Positions 56,761 through 64,000 of a DNA stretch of 64,000 nucleotides are shown here, one piece after another. The notes below the pieces were generated by a model. That model was not told where the DNA came from. It searched no databases and saw only the letters and a program-made list of their open reading frames with translations. The stretch's first letter is position 1. The number at the start of each line of letters is the position of its first letter. The translations under genes and the position numbers were made by a program. The DNA is from Moniliella sp. 'wahieum' (Eukaryota > Basidiomycota > Moniliellomycetes > Moniliellales > Moniliellaceae): contig RSEE01000097.1 of assembly GCA_003971905.1 (NCBI GenBank), forward strand, positions 62,001 to 126,000. Direction: 5' to 3'.

Positions 56761-58721
56761 TTATGCATCTGGATCGCTCTGGCCAGGAGGAGGCGAATTT
56801 GGAGCGTGCCCGAATCGCCGGTCCCCACTTGTAAAACACAAACGGAATGGGCACAATGAGGGTGGTAAGTGCCGCAACAAAGCAACCGGCACCGACTGTG
56901 CCCATCCGCTCGTACATTTGTCGTCCAAACGTGCCAATCCCGCCCGCCGCCACACAGCGGACAAACGCATTGGCAGCCATGCCCGACGCGGCCATGCTGC
57001 GGTACGCATCGGCGGTATAGGCAAGTTGCTAACGTAGCTCAAGCTAAACCCGGCGCCAAACAGCACACAGGCCAAAAGTGGCACGATCCAGTGCACCCCT
57101 TTGAAGCAGACCAGAGCAAACCACCAGAGACCTACAGGTGAACGCCGTTCCCCACATGGACGGGACCAGTCGGACTTCAGGGGGGGAGGCGCATTGTACT
57201 TGCGGAACTGCTTCATATACTGCGGCTCAAAAAGATCGTACCGAACACAGGGCAAGGCACATGCCGATAAAGATGGCGCAAAATGCCTACCAAGAGTGCA
57301 CCGCGTACGAGAGAGAAGGTCAGGTTTAATTGCGGAGGATAAGATGCCCTAGCGGGACCGGGAAGAAGTACGTACCATGCCTTCTTGCCAAAGACTAAAT
57401 CCATGGTCTCGGATAAAGACCAAGGGGAAGGCCTCCAAGAACAGGTAAATGACACTCAGTGTGATCGCGGACCATACGCAGAGACAAAGCATCATGGGGT
57501 CCAGAATGAGGAGGAGAGGAATGCGCTTGATAAACGTCCAAACAGTGTGCGCCTTGCTCACGCCTCGCAGGGCAATTTCCTGTTTGCTCAGCCACGTGTC
57601 GTCCCAGTCTCTTTTCGTAACTTGGCCGATCGAGCACGCAAAATCTTGGGGTGGTAGGTTTCTGGTACAAAGAAAACGATCAGAATCCATAGGACGTAGC
57701 CCAGATGATCAGGGCATAGAAGCTCCAGCGGTAGCTGGTTTGGTACTGGTTGATAAACCCGAGTACATTGGGGCGATCACAGCACCAAAAAATGGAGCAG
57801 AGGAGAAGCAGGAGAGAGGGAGGTAGACTTCTTGGGGGACAAACAAATCCGTTACCGTACCGCCAGCAACCGAAACTGTGAGAAGCGGGAGGAGACGAAA
57901 ACAGAAAAGGAACAGAAAAAGGTAAGTGAACTGAAGCAGAGCAAAATCAGAAGCCAAATGACATACCAAAGCTGCTAACGACCAAACCTGTCAGAAAGCG
58001 AAAGATAAAAAAGACGGCGGGATTGTTGGCAAGGCTACAGGGAGGTTCAGGAGCGTGTAGGCGGCCAAGCTGATGATGTAGATCATTCGTCGCCCATAAA
58101 ACTCGCTAAAGGGCGCCCACCAGATGCCACAGCCCAATCCAACCAAAAAGTGGTCACTCCCAACGTTGTCACCTCGCGGGGAATGTTAAACTGATGCATC
58201 AAGTTTTCTTGGCCAGTATTGGTCAAACTGCTTGCCGTCGTCCCGCACGTGCACGCCGTCACAACGACGAGGACGATGAACCATCTTTGGCCTTGCTCCA
58301 GCTTGGGGGGAAACCAGGATCTTGGTAGGGGTCAGGAGAGACGGTTTTGATCGAGTCTTGGGAGGTGTGCACGTTCCAAGTCACCACGTTGAATGCTTGT
58401 GAGGGGTGCTGCGGAGAGAGGTGACGGTACGGCGGATGTCCAAGTTGGTTGCGGCGTGCATCTCTTGGAGGGACGCAATGTCAAGCTCTTGTTCCTCCGC
58501 ATGGCTCATCCGCATTGATAGGTCGGTGCCTTCTGGAGCATCGAGGCTCGTCCTTATTCGCTCGGTGGGGTAGATAAATTGGGGGGGTTTGAAAGGGGCC
58601 GAATCATCATCTGATTCGCCCCCAGCTGCTCGTGTAGACGATGGGCCATGCTGGCCTCGTTGGTGCCCGCTGCGGGGACAGAGGCGCGGCGAGGCTGGCT
58701 TCTTGGGCTTGTATCCGTCAT
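56761..58721 (-). CDS. MFS drug:H+ antiporter (DHA1 type), frame-disrupted
   Basis: Plasma-membrane proton-coupled exporter of drugs or polyamines. A candidate ATG is 58721 (MTDTSPRSQPRRAS). Then comes an acidic N-terminus (MRMSHAEEQELDIASLQEMH), TM1 (WFIVLVVVTACTCGTTASSL), MHQFNIPREVTTLG, TM2 and motif A (GCGIWWAPFSEFYGRRMIYI), FLTGLVVSS, an intron from about 57965 (GTATGT) to about 57880 (CACAG), VAGGTVTDLF, PFFGAVIAPMYSGL, the central loop with DDTWLSKQEIALRGVSKAHT, TM7 (LLLILDPMMLCLCVWSAITL), the C-terminal half (SPVGLWWFALVC, HWIVPLLACVLFGAGFSLSY) and IPFVFYKWGPAIRARSKFA, ending PGQSDPDA at 56761. Several frame changes (near 58380, 57730, 57330 and 56800). Twenty C abut the candidate ATG on the coding strand. 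Confidence 0.75.
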
Positions 58722-59952
58722 CGGGGGGGGGGGGGGGGGGGGAGGGTCTGATATCCAACCTGATAGTCAACCAACCGCACTGAGAGATCGCGAACAGTTC
58801 AAGCGAAAGAGGTGGGTAATGGGATAGTAAGCGGTGTTGGATGTACTTTTCGCAGTGCTTGCTGGGATGAAAACAATTAAGCGGACTTGACAACTAGGGT
58901 ATGGGGCCTGTGGCCTGAAGGGAGCGGAGGGCGAGGCGAGGCGAGGCGAGGTGGTGACAAGAAGCAGATAGCAAACAAAGCTGAGAAGGGCCTATGCGCT
59001 TATGAGCGAGATGGAGCGCATGTGCCCTGGTGCGAATTGTCCCCATGTGCGGAGATGGGCACACTGGTTGTGGAGCGGACGCAGCACGGGGTCTGTGTCG
59101 GCCGGGGTGCATTCGGCTGATCCTTTTTACCGGCATCGGTGCATCCATCAGCACCATCAGTGCATCCATCATGCATCCAGGCATCAGTCCATTTATGGCG
59201 GCAGTGTTTGAAACCGCAAATGACTGCCCTGGTTGCCGGTCGGTACACTCCGTCCTCAGTCGGCGTACAGGTCCTACTCACCGACCACCAAGCTATCTAC
59301 GCCCATAGTGCACCACGTGACTTGCGACCTGCTGAGATCTGGGAGCGGCTGAGGCCCCTGGCCATCGAACGCGACAGCCCACAAACCCACACCCTCCCAA
59401 CGACCACCACCACCGTCTTGCGCTTACATGCCACACATTCACTCTCCAACTCCACACTACGACTGCCACGATTTCGAAGCAATTGAGAAAACATCGTTGC
59501 CCCACTCAGTCCTCACTACACACCCAATAAGAAACGCCAACAGCATGTGCAGCTGCTCTCAAACACGCGATCCCCGCCGCACTGCTGTTTCCACAGCGAG
59601 TCTTGACTAGAATACGTTGGAGAGCTGAGAGGCTGAGCTGAGAGTTGAAAGCTGAAACGAACGGTAGAATGGTACAAGGAAATCAGGTTGGCCATATTTG
59701 CGCCCTCAGCACGACCCTCAAAACTCAACTCAAGCTCAACTCAGGATGATCAACAACTACGAGCAACTGTCCATGCTATCATCCGAAGCAACAAGCACAG
59801 AATGACGTATACAGAATGATTGTTAGATGTGAGAAGTGGAGCAGAGGCTTGACACAGTGACGTTGGAACGAGTCGTAGCGCAAGGATGCGCATCATCAGT
59901 TTTTTGAGCCGCTGAAGTGAGGAGGGAGTCCTTAGGCTTTAGGCCTTAAGGC
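58722..59952. other. Spacer between MFS and pyruvate decarboxylase genes
   Basis: Upstream of the transporter and 3' region of pyruvate decarboxylase. Contains GCGAG pentamer repeats (58930-58952) and CATC-type words at 59140-59185. No supported gene. Confidence 0.5.
58723..58742 (+). repeat. Poly-G tract (20 bases) at the MFS start
   Basis: Twenty G on the plus strand, so twenty C directly before the candidate MFS start codon. Confidence 0.9.
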
Positions 59953-62003
59953 TTAGGCGGCGTTGTTGGCAGCGGACAGGGCGGCCTGGCGCTTAAGAGC
60001 TGGGGGCGAGTCGCCACGGGGGAGGAAGACCTCAACGACGTGGGCCTTGTCGGCCTTGTTGAACGACGGGTCGGTCAACAGCTTCTCCAGCTCAGCCTTG
60101 GTGTGGATGGCGTGGTACTGCGTCTTGGACATGACCGGGTCCGTGGCGTGCGAGGGCACGTTGGGCTTGGTCCAGGTAGGCGGGGGCGTGAGGAAGTCAA
60201 TCAACTTGGAGTGGTTCCAGATCGCAATGTCGTTGTAGAACTCGTCAGGGCCAAAGATTTGGCGCTCAATTTCGTATCCGTCGTTGTTGAGGATAAAGAT
60301 AAGGGGCGTCAAACCGTGACGGAAGACTGTGCCGAGTTCCTGTGCAGTAAGCTGCAGCGACCCATCACCAATGAAGTGGACCGTGCGGCCAGGACGCTGG
60401 GGGTTGTGCTGCTGCAGCTGGCGCAGACCAAGGGCCGCACCCAGAACAGCGCCACCAGTGAAACCAATGGAGCCCCAGAGCATTTGGGCAATCAGCTTAG
60501 CGTTCTTGGGGAACGTCACGTCGTCGATCAGACCGAACGACGAGGTACCGGTCTCACCAAGCACAACGTCGCCCTCCTGGAAGAACTGGCCCATCCGGGG
60601 CCAGAAGTAGCCCTGGGTGATGACGTCATTGGCCTTGAAGCCTTTCGCGCCGCCGAGACGCGAGAGGGTAAGCTCATCCAGCTCCTGGATCTGCTCGTCC
60701 ACAGAGGGAAGAGCGTTGAGGGTGAGGGAACGGACGGGCGCCAGAAGGGACTTGGTGATGGCCAGGCGCTTGTCAGCCATGCCAGCGAAGGCAGCAGTCA
60801 GCTTGGGCAGGAGCCACTTCATCTTGATGTCCTCAAAGACGGCATAGCCAATCTTGGTGTGGTCCGAGTGGAGCTCGATGGTGGCCGTGCGCTTGGTACG
60901 GTAGGAGAAGGAACCCGTGTTGTAGTCCGAAAGGAGACCACCAATCGAGAGGATCAAGTCGGAAGCCTCGACGATTTCCTTGACGGCAGGCTTGCTCAAG
61001 CTGCCAAGGTAGACACCACCGAACGGGCGTTGTTGAGCTCAGTGACAACCGTCTTGCCCATGGGGGTGGTGAAGACGGGGAGGCCAGTGACCTCGGCAAA
61101 CTTGCGGGTCTCCTCAACCACGTTGTGGCGCGAAGCGCAAGCGTCGACCAGGATGATCGGCTGGGTAGCAGCCTTGACGCGCTTGATGATCTCGTCAAGC
61201 ACGTTGCGCTCAATCTCCTCGTTGTTGGGCGAGACGGTGGTCTGGAGCTTGTACTCTTGCAGGCGCTTGGCAGCCGTAACGGGCAGGGGGAGGTCGACCA
61301 TGTTGGAGGGGTAGCCAATGTAGACGGGGAGGGAGCGGGACACGCAGAACTCGAGGATCGAGTCAATGGCGCGGCAAGCGTCAAGGCCAGTGGTGATGTC
61401 CTCCGCCTTGGTGCCCTTGGGGATCAGGGGCAGACGGCCCTCACGGTGCATCTGGTACAGGTCAAGCTGAGCGCCCGTGATCTGGCGGGCCATGTTGAGG
61501 AAAGCGTCGAACTTGTGGTCACCTAGGAGGCACAAGAGGTCAGATGAGAATCCAGCAATGAAAAGGAAAAGGAAAAGGAAAAGGAAAAGGAAAAGGAAAA
61601 GGAAAGGAAAAGAGGGCAAAAACATACCCAGGGTGTGGTGAAGCAAAAGACCCTCATCCTGAGCCTTGGTCGAGGGAGTGCCGACAATGTGGATGACGGG
61701 CAAGCGCTCAGCCATGCTGCCACCAAGGGCGTTGCAGGCGCTCAGCTCGCCGACACCGAAGGTGGTGGTGAGGACAGCAGGGCGCGGGTGGCCCTCAGAG
61801 AGCACACGGGCGAGACCGTCGGCCGAGTAACCGGCGTTGAGCTCGTTGGAGTTGCCAATCCAGCCGAGGCCGCACTCGCGCCAGCGGGTGAGCATGGCGA
61901 GCGTGAAGTCGCCAGGAAGACCCTGGACAAACTCAACCTCGAGCTGCTTCAAGCGCTCGCAGAGGTAGTCGGTAAGGGTGATGGTGCCAGCAACCGGGGC
62001 CAT
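59953..62003 (-). CDS. PDC1: Pyruvate decarboxylase, one frame change
   Basis: TPP/Mg-dependent cytosolic enzyme of alcoholic fermentation: pyruvate to acetaldehyde and CO2. ATG 62003 (CCACAATGG) opens MAPVAGTITLTDYLCERLKQ. Key parts: catalytic Glu in GNSNELNAGYSADG, His pair in LLHHTLG, TTGL and YIGYPSNMVDLP of the first half, MPMGKT-like TTPMGKTVV, IHSD-type ELHSDHTKIGY, GETGTSSFG, and the TPP fold GDGSLQLTAQELGTVFRHG with ILNNDGYEIER. The intron 61523-61627 (105 nt, GTATGT...CCTAG) splits a Gly codon and contains an expanded CTTTTC repeat. One missing base in a C run near 61026 shifts the frame between ELNNA and FGGVYLGSLSKP; otherwise it is clean to the stop at 59953. About 645 residues, somewhat longer than yeast enzymes. 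Confidence 0.95.
61559..61614 (-). repeat. (CTTTTC)n expansion inside the PDC intron
   Basis: About nine GAAAAG units on the plus strand, that is a pyrimidine hexamer repeat on the transcribed sense, near the 5' side of the intron and taking up about half of it. Confidence 0.85.
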
Positions 62004-62090
62004 TGTGGAAAATGTGGGTGGGAGTACGCAAGAGGTACTGGGGAACGATGGGGAGGGATAGGGCGTTTTCTGGGCGCGGGGAGGGGGCTT

Positions 62091-62097
62091 CTTATAC
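62091..62097 (-). promoter_or_regulatory. Putative TATA box of the PDC gene
   Basis: GTATAAG on the minus strand about 90 bases before ATG 62003, followed by a C/T-rich leader (62010-62085), the usual layout of a strongly expressed fungal glycolytic promoter. Confidence 0.6.
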
Positions 62098-64000
62098 TGC
62101 TACGGCGGGAATGCCAGTGTGGGTGCATCATCCTGGCCATCGGCAGCAGAGCAGGGAGCCGGCGTGGGTGCTCAGGCTGAGCGGGGAGGCCGGCGGAGGA
62201 TTGTGCAAGAGGCAAGTGCTGGACGCTGGCCAGAGCTGGCGATGGTGGGTCGACATTCGCCTTGGCCGCTGAGCCAGAAGGAGCAGTTTAATTGGGAGGT
62301 TTAACTTCAGCCTGGCATGGCGCCAGTGTCACCACCCCTCCTCTTCCGGGCACAGGGGCACTCTTCGGTCCGTGCACACACCCTAGGTTGTGAGCGCACC
62401 TGTGCGGCCGGCGCTACCAGGCACTGGCTGCCCATCATATGATCGGCCATCGATCCATCCTGCCTCCCCATCTTGCCAGATCGGCCAGATCCACACCGGG
62501 CACCCTCTGCCATCACTAGATCGCCTATCATCTTCCCTTCCATTTCTTCTGGCTCGAGCGCGTGAGCTAACCTCGCCCCTCCTCGTGAATATCAAACTGC
62601 ATAGCTCAGCACACGCACCACTCAGTCTCAGTGGGCAGCTGTGCCTACCGCAGCCAGCAGCTACACCACACCAAATTTCAACCCAAGTGGGCGCAGCTCC
62701 ATCGAAAACCCAAACTTCCGCATTCGAAGGGCACACCTCATGGTTGACATGTTGACATTCAATATTCAATGACCTTACTTCTCTCAGCGGGCCTCGCCTT
62801 CAGGTCAAAACGTTGCAGGGACCGTGGAACCGACGAGAGCTCGTTCTCAAAAGCATTGGCAGCAGGCTTAACTGTGCCTCTTGGAACTTAGTCTCAGATC
62901 TCAGTTGTCACGGGCCTAGCTAGCGAGGCGGGGATGGGGAATGGATATGGTATTCCAGAGCTATACTAAGGAGAGCCAGACCTATGGGCCGGTATATAGG
63001 CGCCGGGTTCGGAGGCAGTGGAAGCTCGTGGAAGGTCCGGGACGCACTGCCCCTCCGGTGCACTGTGCGTATCGGGCCACGTGTCACTGAAGGCCGATGG
63101 GCTCTGGGCCACTGGGCGGTCAACATCAGTTGGGAGTATGTGACAGTGGGGAGAGCATCGAAAATAGCCACATCCCTGGGTGTGTGCTGCGCGCGAGAGT
63201 ATATGTGAGCCCCTCAATTCTCTTCCTGAGGTCTTCCAATACCGTAGAAAAGCCTTCCCATATCGGCCTTCAACTGCTTTACAGACGAAGATCGATCCGA
63301 TTATCAGGGATTGTCGCTTGTCAACATAGCCTAGGTACACACACGCCAGATAGTTGATCGCGGTGCCACAGTTATCCGCTAGAGAATCTTGCTGTTGTCG
63401 AGGAAAGAATATTGGAAGGAATGAGACTGCACAGTGGCCGCGCAGCAAACCGGCTTGGGTCTACGGGTGCGACTAACTTCCAGTGCGACACCATCCCAGC
63501 CCTGTCTCTTGCGTGTAATTATTTGATTCCGGGCGGTGGATTCTTCTCCCTTTGGGGCTTCTGGGTGAAGCTCGAAGTGCGATTACTTTCGTGGAAGAGA
63601 TGGAACTTATGCGGAGATTGTGATCAGCTTGATGGTTATCGGTTATCGGTTACCGGTTATGAGATGTCTTGCAAACCCACCCACACAGAAGGATCAGATT
63701 GATCACAACATCAGATGTGCTATACCCCAGATTGAGGAAAATGGCGTCGTCTATAACTGGTATCGCCATACTCCTCACATAATCCCACGGTCCACTACTA
63801 GCCTCATAACCGACATGATAATCTCTCTCTGTAGTATCTCTGGGGGGTAGGCACCCTAAGCGGGACCCCCCCCCCCCCCCCCCCCACCGATGTAGACTTG
63901 AGGCTGAACGGATGGGTACTTGGCGTACTCAGGCCTGTTGTGGAGGCAAGATGGAGAACCCACCGCGTTTCAGACCCAAAGGTCCCTAGCACTAAGCTGG
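62098..64000. other. Upstream region of PDC and window edge
   Basis: No gene recognised. A 160-codon minus-strand frame at 62966-63448 (MLRGHCAVSFLPIFFPRQQQ, later VYLGYVDKRQSLIIG) has plausible composition but no known family. A run of 20 C is at 63866-63885. Confidence 0.45.
63866..63885 (+). repeat. Poly-C tract (20 bases)
   Basis: Uninterrupted run of 20 C. Confidence 0.9.

Noticed and set aside
61000..61040. Programmed ribosomal frameshift in the PDC gene
   Set aside because: No slippery heptamer with downstream structure, the gene is not known to use one, and similar breaks occur in many other genes here.
60040..61314. 424-codon open frame on the plus strand
   Set aside because: Exactly antisense to the pyruvate decarboxylase coding sequence; an effect of GC-biased codon use.

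Overview
This is a piece of a filamentous basidiomycete nuclear genome, most likely Agaricomycotina. The support is short GT-AG introns (about 53-170 nt), a secreted 'macrofage activating glycoprotein' of the basidiomycete type, a Ste18-type G-gamma subunit, and fungal signalling, tRNA-processing and fermentation genes on both strands. A Rhizoctonia/Ceratobasidium-like source is my guess from general character; I could not test it.

Layout. 1-514: end of a leucine-rich-repeat gene. 5437-9189 (+): Cdc25-like Ras exchange factor (SH3, RasGEF_N, CDC25). 10004-11928 (-): kynureninase. 14016-14381 (-): ubiquitin-like domain. 15049-16180 (+): Rossmann-fold oxidoreductase. 16.2-20.9 kb: repeat-rich desert. 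20935-24951 (+) and 34344-38858 (-): two diverged, tail-to-tail genes for a RING-PH-VWA scaffold of the Ste5/Far1 type. Between them lie a twin-CX9C NDUFAF8-like gene, a Pps1-like dual-specificity phosphatase and ribosomal protein S19. 38.9-46.3 kb: accessory region with two remnants of one non-LTR retrotransposon family. 46340-47757: intact secreted glycoprotein. Then an LYR-motif protein, CCA tRNA nucleotidyltransferase, G-gamma, an intact aldo/keto reductase, an MFS transporter and pyruvate decarboxylase.

Most conserved genes, even the essential RPS19 and PDC, are interrupted by apparent one- or two-base frame shifts, while the glycoprotein and aldo/keto reductase read cleanly. The simplest explanation is base-level indel error in the assembly, so many entries are given as gene spans whose reading frame changes rather than as clean CDS.

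The most unusual signal is non-coding: at least twenty short arrays with a 7-base period obeying one grammar, G-A-N-N-N-N-T, in which the outer positions and register are held while the inner four bases change between arrays and often between adjacent units. Many inner sequences make the hexamer A-NNNN-T self-complementary (ATCGAT, AAGCTT, ACATGT, ACTAGT, ATTAAT, ACCGGT, AGATCT, ATGCAT, ACGCGT).

Functionally, the Ras exchange factor, the two scaffolds, the G-gamma subunit and the Pps1-like phosphatase are all signalling components, several of them pheromone/MAPK-related in yeast. They are spread over 49 kb among unrelated genes, so physical linkage is the only relation that can be claimed.
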